A stretch of DNA of 64,000 bases from Fibrobacterota bacterium (GTDB lineage Bacteria; Fibrobacterota; Chitinivibrionia; Chitinivibrionales; Chitinispirillaceae): contig JAEWVR010000026.1 in NCBI GenBank assembly GCA_023459055.1, positions 62,001 to 126,000 on the forward strand, read 5' to 3'. The position numbers and the translations under genes were made by a program. Within the stretch, counting starts at the first letter, position 1; each line of letters opens with the position of its first letter. Positions 17,844 to 26,014 of this stretch are shown piece by piece. The notes beneath the pieces are model-generated. The model was not told where the DNA came from. It searched no databases and saw only the letters and a program-made list of their open reading frames with translations.

Positions 17844-19019
17844 TTAAATGATTTGCAGGGAAACCCTTTTCAAATAGTGTTCTTCAAGTAATTGTGCCAA
17901 TTTTCTGACAATTGTATAACGCGTTTCAACAGTAGCGTTATTTAAGGTTATGTTGGCATCATTAATTTTTGTACCGATCAGGAAACTTATTTCATCATGA
18001 TCAAGAAGCGTGTTTGCCAGTGAAAGTGCTGCATTGTCATGAGAAAATACGGGAAGCTGTTTTGCTGAGAGGTATTCAAACACCTTGCTGAGTGTAATCA
18101 TTCCCTCAGTGACAAGCTCGATGCCTTCCATATGGGCAAGGGGTGGAATATCGTTGTTGCCTCTGCGTACTTCTAATGTAATTTTCAGGTTCAACTCACG
18201 CGCAAGAATCTTTGCGGTAGTATCACCACAGATAACTTTTGTACCTTTAAAATCTCTGAACTGTTGTGCGAGCAGGGAATCACTTGATTGTTGAATAGGA
18301 GGTCCTGTCGTAATAAGCAGCGGGCGGGGATCCCTGAAATAAATAACACCGCACGTTGTGTCATCACCACATTGCCAGCCATCATATACATTTGCCTGGT
18401 TGACAAGCTGCTTCGCCATCGCGCGGGCTGACATATGAGGGAATGTTTTTACAAGAGATCGTAAGAATTCCTTGATGCCATCAGTGCCCCAACCATAGGG
18501 AGTGCCTCTTTTACCAAGCCCGGACTGGTTGAGCCCGTCAGTGTGAAAGATAAGCCGGTCATTCTTTGAGGCCGAAATTTTAGACAGATGAAGAACTGCC
18601 GGACGATTAAAATTGGTTACATCGACGGTTTTTCGTTCAATCGGTAAAAATTCATTATTGGAAAAAAATAGAAGTGATGGAGTGTCATATTCAACAATGT
18701 TTACTGTTAGATCTGATGCGATATCGATAATTGAGAACGTAGCATAGCTGATCTGTCTTATTTGACACAATGGTAGTGTCCGCATGATAACCGATGCAGC
18801 TTTGACAATGTCCAGGTTGTTTTCAAGATATTTTAATGCCATGCTTGCAGTGAGTGTTGAGAGTACGCTGGCTTTGATACCGCTCCCGAGTCCATCAGAC
18901 AGGATTGCAACTACACGGCCCTGTTCCGGAATGTATTTGGCTATAAGAGTATCGCCGCATACCTTTTGCCCCCACTTTGATTGGGAATCAATACCAATAT
19001 CGATAAATGTATTAGTCAA
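17844..19019 (-). CDS. SpoIIE-family PP2C-type phosphatase linked to sensory hydrogenase
   Basis: About 391 aa from a TTG start that has AGGAAA 5 nt upstream and overlaps the hydrogenase stop codon by 8 nt (TTGACTAA), implying translational coupling; the frame is open a further 43 codons upstream. Metal-binding motifs of PP2C/SpoIIE phosphatases are present: CGDTLIAKY, ILSDGLGSGIKAS, FHTDGLNQSG and CGDDTTCGVIYF. A roughly 110-residue C-terminal extension (LVTEGMITLSKVFEYL) is seen in hydrogenase-associated members of the family as I remember them. It probably dephosphorylates a Ser/Thr-phosphorylated regulator in response to the upstream H2-sensor protein. Confidence 0.85.
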   Translation of the reverse strand: MTNTFIDIGIDSQSKWGQKVCGDTLIAKYIPEQGRVVAILSDGLGSGIKASVLSTLTASMALKYLENNLDIVKAASVIMRTLPLCQIRQISYATFSIIDIASDLTVNIVEYDTPSLLFFSNNEFLPIERKTVDVTNFNRPAVLHLSKISASKNDRLIFHTDGLNQSGLGKRGTPYGWGTDGIKEFLRSLVKTFPHMSARAMAKQLVNQANVYDGWQCGDDTTCGVIYFRDPRPLLITTGPPIQQSSDSLLAQQFRDFKGTKVICGDTTAKILARELNLKITLEVRRGNNDIPPLAHMEGIELVTEGMITLSKVFEYLSAKQLPVFSHDNAALSLANTLLDHDEISFLIGTKINDANITLNNATVETRYTIVRKLAQLLEEHYLKRVSLQII

Positions 19020-20745
19020 GAGCGTTTCCTGATGATGGTGAGCGGCTTGAGAATGATTCAATAATAGAATTAAGTACGGATTCAGAATCAGCAGCATTTT
19101 CTCCCAGGATATAGGCAATTTTCTGAACCATGGTAAGGTTTTTCTCAATGATATCCTGTGCCCGTTTGATTACCTGTTCTTTATGGATTGACGGTGTGGT
19201 GATATCGGCGAAGACACCTCCGGTAACATGATGCTTTTCAATAGTAAAGATGGATCCATGAAGAATTCTGCTGTCAACCTTAAAGTCCATATTAACAATG
19301 TCTTTCCCACTGTCAAGAACATGCTTAAAAGAGTCGTGGAAAGGGACGATTTTTTTAAGAGATGCACCCATGAGACCCGGATTTGCATCAAATATTGTTT
19401 CTATATCAGGACCAAACAGTTTCGCGAAATTGAGATTGCTTTCAATAATTTTTAGTTCGCTGTCAACGATAACCACACCGGACGGCATTGTGCGAAGAAG
19501 ACCACTAGCTTTGTTTTGTGCAAGTTTACGCATATAGGTGACGCACATAGTGGTCTCCGCTTTTTTTGATAATAACGCGGCTGCAAAGTCTCTGCATGAA
19601 TCGTAACCGCAGCCCCCGCAGTTGAGCTCATCCTTTTCCGATATTTTACCCACCTGACGAAGTGCAGCGTTTATCTGGTCTGAAGAAAAATCGAGTGCTT
19701 CGAAGGGTGTATCGGACACATATTCGTTAATAGGAATTGATGGTGTCCGGGGAATTTTTTTCTTTGGATAAGGAGCGTACTTTACAATTGCATACCGCTT
19801 GGCTGCAGTTGCATCCCTGAGGGCGGCTTTTGGCCCATTAACACAACCACCCTCGCACGAGAGTGCTTCAATGAAAATGTTGTCTTCAATAGTAACCTTG
19901 TCAAGATCCTGCAGGGCTTTCCGTATATTGTCAAGACCTGAAAATGACATAAAACAAAGATCATTAATAGCGCAATTTGCTTTTATTGTTGCCGACATAC
20001 CGCCATCAATAGGGTACAGTGCACCTTCCTCAGCAGTGTCTGGCATAAAGATATCGTCGACCTGAGGTTTTATCAATGATGGATGCAGGTGCTCGGCATC
20101 AAACCAGTTACGTAATTCCTCAAATGTCAATGCTGCATCAATAAGTTGAGGATGACTGTCTGCTTCACGTTTTTTTGCAACGCATGGGCCGATAAAAACT
20201 ATTGCAATATTTTTTCCATATTTTTTCCGCAGCATTTTACTGTGTGTAAGCATTGGGGAAAGCAGATGAGTTACAGACGCACTGTGTGATGGCATATACC
20301 GGGTTACAAAATCAACTACTGCAGGACATGCTGATGAAATAAGGATTTTACCTTTTTGTAATTGAAGCTGTTGAGCGACATGTGCACTCACCTGCTGAGC
20401 ACCCAGCGCTGTTTCTGATACTGCACAAAAACCGAGATGTTTTAACGCTGCAATCAACTGACGTGGTGTAATGTTTGCAAATTCGCTCGCAAAAGAGGGT
20501 GCAAGTGAAACGTAGACTTTTCTGCCGGTTGAAAAAAGGTTCTTAACTTTGTCAAGATCATCCCTGACCCGCTTCGCACCAGCCGGACAGACATCAACAC
20601 AATGTCCGCACAAAACGCACTGTTCAGGAATGATTGCAGCTGAACCGCTCTGTATCTTGATAGCTTTAACAGGACATTCCCGTACACATTTATAACAGTC
20701 CTGACACTCGGCTTTGTCTGTATAAACAGGATTCAGGTTGTGCAT
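19012..20745 (-). CDS. hydS: Putative sensory [FeFe] hydrogenase (group C, HydS-like) with PAS domain
   Basis: 577 aa from the ATG of MHNLNP. Two [4Fe-4S] ferredoxin motifs come first (C14/17/20/24 and C43/46/49/53). The H-cluster domain has all four cluster cysteines: C140 in SSACPAVV, C188 in GPCVAKKRE, C297 and C301 in SCEGGCVNG. The proton-transfer Cys that precedes C140 in catalytic enzymes is Ala139, a change known from the putative sensory hydrogenases such as Thermotoga HydS. Another Fe-S motif (NCGGCGYDSC) and a PAS domain (about 415-520) follow. It heads an operon with a SpoIIE phosphatase and lies opposite the HydEFG genes that would build its cofactor. Confidence 0.9.
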   Translation of the reverse strand: MHNLNPVYTDKAECQDCYKCVRECPVKAIKIQSGSAAIIPEQCVLCGHCVDVCPAGAKRVRDDLDKVKNLFSTGRKVYVSLAPSFASEFANITPRQLIAALKHLGFCAVSETALGAQQVSAHVAQQLQLQKGKILISSACPAVVDFVTRYMPSHSASVTHLLSPMLTHSKMLRKKYGKNIAIVFIGPCVAKKREADSHPQLIDAALTFEELRNWFDAEHLHPSLIKPQVDDIFMPDTAEEGALYPIDGGMSATIKANCAINDLCFMSFSGLDNIRKALQDLDKVTIEDNIFIEALSCEGGCVNGPKAALRDATAAKRYAIVKYAPYPKKKIPRTPSIPINEYVSDTPFEALDFSSDQINAALRQVGKISEKDELNCGGCGYDSCRDFAAALLSKKAETTMCVTYMRKLAQNKASGLLRTMPSGVVIVDSELKIIESNLNFAKLFGPDIETIFDANPGLMGASLKKIVPFHDSFKHVLDSGKDIVNMDFKVDSRILHGSIFTIEKHHVTGGVFADITTPSIHKEQVIKRAQDIIEKNLTMVQKIAYILGENAADSESVLNSIIESFSSRSPSSGNALD

Positions 20746-21184
20746 TTTTACTCTTTCACCAGAAGTGGAATAAATTATTTCAACTGACTTCAAACCTCTT
20801 CTTATCAAATTCAAAAGATACCGGACAAATCACTATCAATATAACTGCCAAAATAAGTAATATCAAGCAGCAAGTAGTATTAAGATGTTATTTCAATGTT
20901 ACTAAACAATATACTACGGATTAAATGAATGGTAGTGTATGCCGGGCAATATTTCTCTTTAATTTTTTAAAGTAAAATGATATATTACAACTAATGTTAC
21001 TTATTTAATAAACAATGTTTTCCTGCGGCGAGGAGCGAATTGCTCTGAACACAAGGGGTTACAAGTGAAATATACTGGTTTTTATAGATAAGCCTTGAAT
21101 TGGCGCAGTAGTACCTGTGTCGATTTGAGGCTTTTTTGTTATAAAGACTGCCTGGTTTTTTGTGACAGAAGGCAAGGGTACTGT
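20746..21184. other. Divergent promoter region between sensory hydrogenase and maturation operon
   Basis: The 5' half is AT-rich and should contain both promoters; a CTTTAATTTTTTAAAG palindrome lies near 20960. The right half on the plus strand forms a structured leader with a long hairpin (separate entry) in front of the TM1266-type gene. No open frame with a credible start was seen. I could not match the leader to a known riboswitch class. Confidence 0.55.
21090..21137 (+). promoter_or_regulatory. Long leader hairpin with T-tract (candidate attenuator of the hyd operon)
   Basis: Bases 21090-21108 pair with 21115-21133 over 19 consecutive positions if G-U pairs are allowed, around the loop TAGTAC, and six T residues run from 21132 to 21137. 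That is the form of an intrinsic terminator. It sits 47 nt before the first gene of the operon with no gene upstream on this strand, so it would act on the operon's own leader transcript. A ligand- or protein-controlled attenuator is inferred. Confidence 0.55.
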
Positions 21185-21439
21185 ATGATCGAAAAACGGC
21201 TTGGATTTGTTGGGATTGTTATCGAAAACAGAATTAAAAGTGCGGAGATGGTAAATAAGATTTTATCGGAATCTGGTGATGCAATTATTGCCCGTACCGG
21301 TATCCCTTATCACCAGAAGAATTGCAGTGTGATCACCCTGGTTGTCGATGCGACCACTGATGAGATCGGTGTGATGACCGGTAAGCTCGGGATGCTTGAT
21401 GGCGTAACAGTGAAATCTGCAATGAGCAAAGGTAAATAG
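21185..21439 (+). CDS. Iron-only hydrogenase system regulator, TM1266 family
   Basis: 84 aa. I chose the ATG of MIEKRLGFVGIV, which has AGGG 7 nt upstream; the frame is open a further 30 codons into the leader. The sequence follows the ACT/NikR-like small regulator family found in [FeFe]-hydrogenase loci: GFVGIVIENR, ILSESGDAIIARTGIPY, ITLVVDATTDEIGVMTGKLGMLDGVTVKS. The family has no DNA-binding domain and probably works by ligand binding or protein contact. It is 10 nt before aspA and heads the maturation operon. Confidence 0.92.
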   Translation: MIEKRLGFVGIVIENRIKSAEMVNKILSESGDAIIARTGIPYHQKNCSVITLVVDATTDEIGVMTGKLGMLDGVTVKSAMSKGK

Positions 21440-21449
21440 GGGGGACCAG

Positions 21450-22814
21450 ATGAGAACCGAGCATGATTTACTGGGGACGCGGGAGATTCCCGATAATGTA
21501 TACTGGGGAATTCATACCCTGCGCGCACTTGAAAATTTTACGGTATATTCCCAACCTGTAAATATGCGCATTATCAGGGCTGTTGCGGTTGTAAAAAAAG
21601 CATGTGCGCAGACAAACGCGGAGCTTTCATTTCTTGATAGTAAACTTGCGAGGGCGATTGAGATAAGTTGTGACGAGATCGTTGACACAAAACATGATAC
21701 ATCATTTCCGGTACGTGCTCTTCAGGGTGGCGCAGGTACCTCAACAAATATGAATGTTAACGAGGTTATTGCCAACAGGTCACTTGAAATACTGGGATAT
21801 CAAAAGTCGGATTATTCGCAGTGCCATCCAATTGAACATGTGAATTTGCATCAATCAACAAATGATGTTTATCCGACGGCGGTTAAAATTGCATCAATTG
21901 AAGCTGTCCGGGAATTGAGTCGTGCTGCTGAACTATTACAGGGCGCACTGCAGCGAAAGGAAAAAGAGTTCTCCGGTATCTTGACAATAGGAAGAACTGA
22001 GCTGCAGGACGCGGTACCGGTGACTATTGGCGCAGAATTTTCATCGTTTGCCGATGCAATAGCGCGGGATCGCTGGCGTACATTCAAGTGTGAAGAACGT
22101 TTGCGTGTTGTCAACATAGGCGGAACTGCTGTTGGTACAGGTTTGACAGCACCCCGGAACTACATTTTCCTTGTAATTGAGAAGCTTCGTCAGCTTACAG
22201 GGTATGGTCTTACCCGGGGCGAGAACATGATGGATCAGACGGCAAATGCCGATGCATTTGTTGAGGTCAGCGGAATTCTGAGCGCATTTGCAACGAATAT
22301 AATGAAAATATGTAATGACCTCCGGATGCTTCACTTTACAGGAGAAATAAAACTTCCACCGGTGCAGGCGGGATCATCAATAATGCCCGGGAAAGTAAAT
22401 CCGGTTATTATGGAAGCAGCAATCAGTGCATCCATAAAAGTAAACGCGAATCATCAGATCGTTACACAGTGTGCAGGAGCCGGATCGCTGCAGATAAATG
22501 AGTTTTTACCATTACTTGCACATGCACTTATCGAGTCAATGGAGATTCTTCAAACTGTAACTGCAATGCTCGCATCGCACATTGATAAGATAGAAGTTAA
22601 TGCATTGCTTTGCGAACAGTATGCACACAGAAGTGTTACCCTGATAACGGCTTTTCTGCCAATTCTCGGATATGAGAAGGCAGAAAAAATTGTGCAGGAA
22701 TATGAACGTGTAAAGGACATGGATTTTATTCAGTTTCTTGAACTAAAGCTTGGAGCAGATCTTGTAAAACAGGTGGTAACACCTGCAGGTTTGATGGCCC
22801 TGGGATTTAAGTAA
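21450..22814 (+). CDS. aspA: Aspartate ammonia-lyase in the hydrogenase maturation operon
   Basis: 454 aa, near the usual length of about 470. The fumarase/aspartase signature GSSIMPGKVNPV and the N-terminal GGAGTSTNMNVNEV and HQSTNDVYPTA motifs are intact, so the enzyme should convert aspartate to fumarate plus ammonia. GGGGG precedes the ATG. It is embedded between the TM1266 regulator and hydF, with 10-nt and 25-nt spacers. aspA genes are known companions of hyd maturation genes in some anaerobes. Supplying ammonium for the bridging amine of the H-cluster is an attractive explanation but remains an inference; a role in fumarate supply is the alternative. Confidence 0.93.
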   Translation: MRTEHDLLGTREIPDNVYWGIHTLRALENFTVYSQPVNMRIIRAVAVVKKACAQTNAELSFLDSKLARAIEISCDEIVDTKHDTSFPVRALQGGAGTSTNMNVNEVIANRSLEILGYQKSDYSQCHPIEHVNLHQSTNDVYPTAVKIASIEAVRELSRAAELLQGALQRKEKEFSGILTIGRTELQDAVPVTIGAEFSSFADAIARDRWRTFKCEERLRVVNIGGTAVGTGLTAPRNYIFLVIEKLRQLTGYGLTRGENMMDQTANADAFVEVSGILSAFATNIMKICNDLRMLHFTGEIKLPPVQAGSSIMPGKVNPVIMEAAISASIKVNANHQIVTQCAGAGSLQINEFLPLLAHALIESMEILQTVTAMLASHIDKIEVNALLCEQYAHRSVTLITAFLPILGYEKAEKIVQEYERVKDMDFIQFLELKLGADLVKQVVTPAGLMALGFK

Positions 22815-22839
22815 CGATACTGAAATAGAGGAGTAATAG

Positions 22840-24069
22840 ATGCAAACGACGCCGAAATCGTTACGTATACATATAGGAATATTTGGCAGGACAAATGTCG
22901 GTAAATCCAGTTTCCTTAACATGATCGCTGGGCAGGATGTCGCCATTACGTCATCGGTACCAGGTACTACCACTGATGTCGTTGAAAAGTCAATGGAACT
23001 GCTGCCGGTTGGTCCGGTAGTATTTCTTGACACTGCGGGTGTTGATGATACATCGGAGCTGGGAGTGCTGCGGATTAAAAAGACATCCGCTGCAATGGAC
23101 AGATCAGAGGTCGTTGTGGTTGTTACTGAACCACAGGTATGGGGTGCATTTGAAACACAGATTGCGGATGATGCAAATGCTAAAAAATTACCGGTAATCG
23201 TTGTTGTCAATAAAGTTGATACAGACGAGGTATCAAAAGTCTGGCTTGACATTGTAAAAAAGACAACTGATAGAATTATTATGTGTTCCAGTGTTGGTTC
23301 TATGAACAGAGAAAGGTATGTCAGCAGATTCAAGGCAGAACTCATGAGTGCGCTTCCGGAAGAACGCCTTACAGATCCGGCACTTATAAGTGATCTGATA
23401 CATCCCGGAGGACTTGCGGTATTAATTGTACCAATTGATCTTCAGGCACCAAAGGGAAGGCTGATACTTCCACAGGTGCAGACAATCCGTGATGCACTTG
23501 ACTGTGACGCAATGTCACTTGTTGTAAAGGAACGCGAATACTCGCATGTGTATAGTATACTCGGCAAAAAACCGGATCTTGTCATCTGTGATTCCCAGAT
23601 TGTCATGAAGATGGTTGCGGATACACCGCAGGATGTTCCATGTACTACCTTTTCGATTCTTTTTTCACGATACAAGGGTGATCTGATTGAGGAGGTAAAA
23701 GGTGCAGCAATGATTGAAAAGTTAAGAAGCGGTGATAAGGTTCTTATTGCTGAAGCATGTTCGCATCATGCTGCAGAGGATGATATCGGACGTGTAAAAA
23801 TCCCGCGCTGGCTGCGCCAGTATACAGGAATAGACCTGAACGTTGACATTGCAAGCGGAAGAGATTACCCGGAAAACCTGTCTGAGTATAAACTGGTAAT
23901 TCATTGTGGTGCATGTATGTTGACAAGAAAAGAGAAACTTGTGCGGATTCAAAAAGCCCGGGAAGCTGGAGTTGCAGTAACCAATTATGGAATCGCGATA
24001 TCACTGCTTCAGGGGGTATTGAAACGGGTACTGACCCCGTTTCCGGCAGCGTTGGCAGTGCTGAAATAG
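22840..24069 (+). CDS. hydF: [FeFe] hydrogenase maturation GTPase HydF
   Basis: 409 aa. The N-terminal GTPase domain has Walker A GRTNVGKSS, switch region PGTTTDVV, DTAGVDD and NKVD. The C-terminal scaffold region carries the cluster-binding set CSH (in EACSHHAAEDD) and HCGAC, spaced as expected for the HydF CxH...HCxxC motif. HydF collects the diiron subcluster made by HydG and HydE and delivers it to the apo-hydrogenase. GAGGAG lies upstream of the ATG. Its stop codon overlaps the left end of a palindromic repeat that separates it from hydG. Confidence 0.95.
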   Translation: MQTTPKSLRIHIGIFGRTNVGKSSFLNMIAGQDVAITSSVPGTTTDVVEKSMELLPVGPVVFLDTAGVDDTSELGVLRIKKTSAAMDRSEVVVVVTEPQVWGAFETQIADDANAKKLPVIVVVNKVDTDEVSKVWLDIVKKTTDRIIMCSSVGSMNRERYVSRFKAELMSALPEERLTDPALISDLIHPGGLAVLIVPIDLQAPKGRLILPQVQTIRDALDCDAMSLVVKEREYSHVYSILGKKPDLVICDSQIVMKMVADTPQDVPCTTFSILFSRYKGDLIEEVKGAAMIEKLRSGDKVLIAEACSHHAAEDDIGRVKIPRWLRQYTGIDLNVDIASGRDYPENLSEYKLVIHCGACMLTRKEKLVRIQKAREAGVAVTNYGIAISLLQGVLKRVLTPFPAALAVLK

Positions 24070-24230
24070 CCTCACCCCCCAGCCCCCCTCTCCACAAGTG
24101 ATAGAGGGGGGAGTTTGAATAAAATTTTGTCCATAAATTGGACAAAATGTCTTAGCTCCCCCTCTACCGCTTGCGGACGACGCATCGAAGTGGTCGAAGG
24201 ACCAGAGGGGGCCGGGGGGGGGGTGAGGCT
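24068..24230. repeat. Nested palindromic repeat (MITE/REP-like) between hydF and hydG
   Basis: The 163-bp element is bounded by AGCCTCACCC and its perfect inverse GGGTGAGGCT, extended by C-rich and G-rich arms. Inside are CCCCCCTCT/AGAGGGGGG (24083-24111), AGAGGGGGGAG/CTCCCCCTCT (24103-24165), a perfect ATTTTGTCC/GGACAAAAT hairpin (24124-24148) and TGGTC-GAAG-GACCA (24191-24204). Its base composition differs sharply from the surroundings. It looks like a small non-autonomous mobile repeat, transcribed within the operon. Its left arm includes the last two bases of the hydF stop codon. Confidence 0.8.
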
Positions 24231-24267
24231 GCTTTACAATAGACAAATAATAACAAAGGAAATAAAA

Positions 24268-25767
24268 ATGGCAATTCAAACAGCAGCAGAGTGGCGGAAA
24301 TCAAAAATTAAAGAGGATCAGATTGCAAAGTATCTTAATCCAGATGGTAGTGATTTCATCAATGATGCACAAATTGAGCAGAAGATTGCATCACATGTAA
24401 ACCCTGATAAAGGGCGTATAAGGGAGATACTACAGAAATCGTTGTCGATTGCAACTCTTGACCCTGATGAAACGGCAATGCTTCTTAATGTCAGGGATCC
24501 CGATTTGTGGAGTGAAATGGAATCGACTGCGTCACTGATAAAGAAAAAAGTGTATGATAACCGGATTGTAACCTTTGCACCGCTTTATTTGTCAACAACC
24601 TGTGTCAATAATTGCGCGTATTGCGGTTTACGTGCTGAGAATGAGTCTATCAAACGGGGCGTGCTCACTATTGAACAGGTTCAACAGGAAATTGAGGTAC
24701 TCGCAGGTACAATCGGTCACAAAAGACTGATCGTTGTGTATGGGGAACACCCCCGGTCTGATGTTGACTATATGGCGGAAACACTTCAGGCAATTTATGA
24801 TGTAAAAGTGCCGACTAAAACAGGTGGATATGGAGCAATCAGACGTGTGAATGTCAATGGCGCACCGCTTTCTGTTGAAGATTTTCATCGTTTGAATCAG
24901 GTCGGGATTGGAACGTATCAGATTTTTCAGGAAACATATCATAAAGCAACCTATGCAAAAATGCATCCGAAAAACACATTAAAAGGGCATTATCACTGGC
25001 GTTTATACGCAATGCACCGTGCGCTGGAGGCTGGTATTGATGATGTTGGAATCGGTGCGCTATTTGGGCTTTACGATTGGAAATTTGAAGTAATGGCACT
25101 ACTTGCACATGCCTGGGAACTTGAGAATAAATTCGGAATCGGTCCGCATACAATATCGTTTCCAAGAATTGAACCAGCAGAAAATACTTCATTTGCTGAA
25201 ACCAGTTCATATACTGTCAGTGATGCAGACATACGAAAAATAATTACAGTGATTCGTCTCTCGGTACCATATACAGGCATGATATTGACTGCAAGAGAAG
25301 ATGCTGCAATGAGAAAATCGCTGATCCCGCTTGGCATAACTCAAACAGATGCATCAAGCAAGGTTGGTCTTGGAGCATATCACGATTACGCAAATCCGGA
25401 TCAGGTCTCGGAACGTCAACAGTTCATTCTTGGTGATACACGCAGTCTTGACGAAGTCGTGAGAGAACTTGGCAAATTGGGATATATTACATCCTTTTGT
25501 ACTGCAGGGTATCGTTGCGGAAGAACTGGTCAGTGTATTATGGATCTTTTACGTACCGGTGCGGAGGGTAAGTTCTGCAAATTAAATGCGGTGATTACTT
25601 ACAGGGAATGGCTTGATGATTTCGCAAGTGAAGAGACAAAGGTAATCGGCGAACCAATCATTCAGCGTGAAATCGAAGAGATTCGTCAAAAGATGCCATC
25701 ATTTTATGATACATTTATTGAGCAGTATAATCGTACTGCAAAAGGTGAAAGGGACATTTATTTTTAA
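24268..25767 (+). CDS. hydG: [FeFe] hydrogenase maturase HydG (radical SAM tyrosine lyase)
   Basis: 499 aa from the ATG preceded by AAAGGA; the open frame continues upstream into the repeat but that part is not coding. The radical SAM motif is C112-x3-C116-x2-C119 (TTCVNNCAYCGL). HydG cleaves tyrosine to give the CO and CN ligands of the H-cluster. In the C-terminal auxiliary-cluster region, the conserved first and last Cys are present (C411, C437, 25 residues between), but the middle Cys of the usual C-x2-C is Gly414, with extra Cys at 417 and 423 (CTAGYRCGRTGQC). This may mark a HydG subfamily. Confidence 0.94.
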   Translation: MAIQTAAEWRKSKIKEDQIAKYLNPDGSDFINDAQIEQKIASHVNPDKGRIREILQKSLSIATLDPDETAMLLNVRDPDLWSEMESTASLIKKKVYDNRIVTFAPLYLSTTCVNNCAYCGLRAENESIKRGVLTIEQVQQEIEVLAGTIGHKRLIVVYGEHPRSDVDYMAETLQAIYDVKVPTKTGGYGAIRRVNVNGAPLSVEDFHRLNQVGIGTYQIFQETYHKATYAKMHPKNTLKGHYHWRLYAMHRALEAGIDDVGIGALFGLYDWKFEVMALLAHAWELENKFGIGPHTISFPRIEPAENTSFAETSSYTVSDADIRKIITVIRLSVPYTGMILTAREDAAMRKSLIPLGITQTDASSKVGLGAYHDYANPDQVSERQQFILGDTRSLDEVVRELGKLGYITSFCTAGYRCGRTGQCIMDLLRTGAEGKFCKLNAVITYREWLDDFASEETKVIGEPIIQREIEEIRQKMPSFYDTFIEQYNRTAKGERDIYF

Positions 25768-25768
25768 T

Positions 25769-26014
25769 ATGGAAATGTCAATACAACTGCTTGAAAAAGA
25801 GTATAATGTCCGGATTCTGCCTGCATCAATAATCGGTGGGAGGCGGTGGTCTTTTACCGGAAAGTTGACAGGAGAAATTCCTCCCGGACAGACTGAGAGA
25901 ATTGCAATAACCAAAGAATCAGGAATGATTGTGTATAACTGGAACAGCCTCGATTCTTTTAAACAACAGGAATTGCGTACAAAGATACTGAGCTTTACAA
26001 CGGATATACGATGA
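25769..26014 (+). CDS. Unrecognised 81-aa protein encoded between hydG and hydE
   Basis: The chosen ATG is 1 nt after the hydG stop codon, and the gene's own stop overlaps the hydE start (ATGA), so all three appear translationally coupled. The protein is small and soluble in character, starting MEMSIQLLEKEYNV, with a central GGRRWSFTGKLTGEIPPG and a basic, helical end (DSFKQQELRTKIL). There are no Cys or His clusters, which argues against an Fe-S or metal chaperone. I do not recognise the family. Its position suggests a role linked to HydG/HydE chemistry or stability. Confidence 0.8.
   Translation: MEMSIQLLEKEYNVRILPASIIGGRRWSFTGKLTGEIPPGQTERIAITKESGMIVYNWNSLDSFKQQELRTKILSFTTDIR

Noticed and set aside
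24115..24267. Upstream extension of hydG through the palindromic repeat
   Set aside because: The extension is translated repeat sequence; the ATG at 24268 has a good AAAGGA and begins the conserved part of HydG.
23722..24279. Minus-strand frames antisense to the end of hydF and the repeat
   Set aside because: They are mirror frames of hydF and of the C/G-rich repeat, with Pro/Gly/Cys-rich artefactual composition.
25667..25768. Extension of the 81-aa gene into hydG
   Set aside because: It lies entirely inside hydG in another frame; the ATG at 25769 follows the hydG stop codon and fits the coupled operon.
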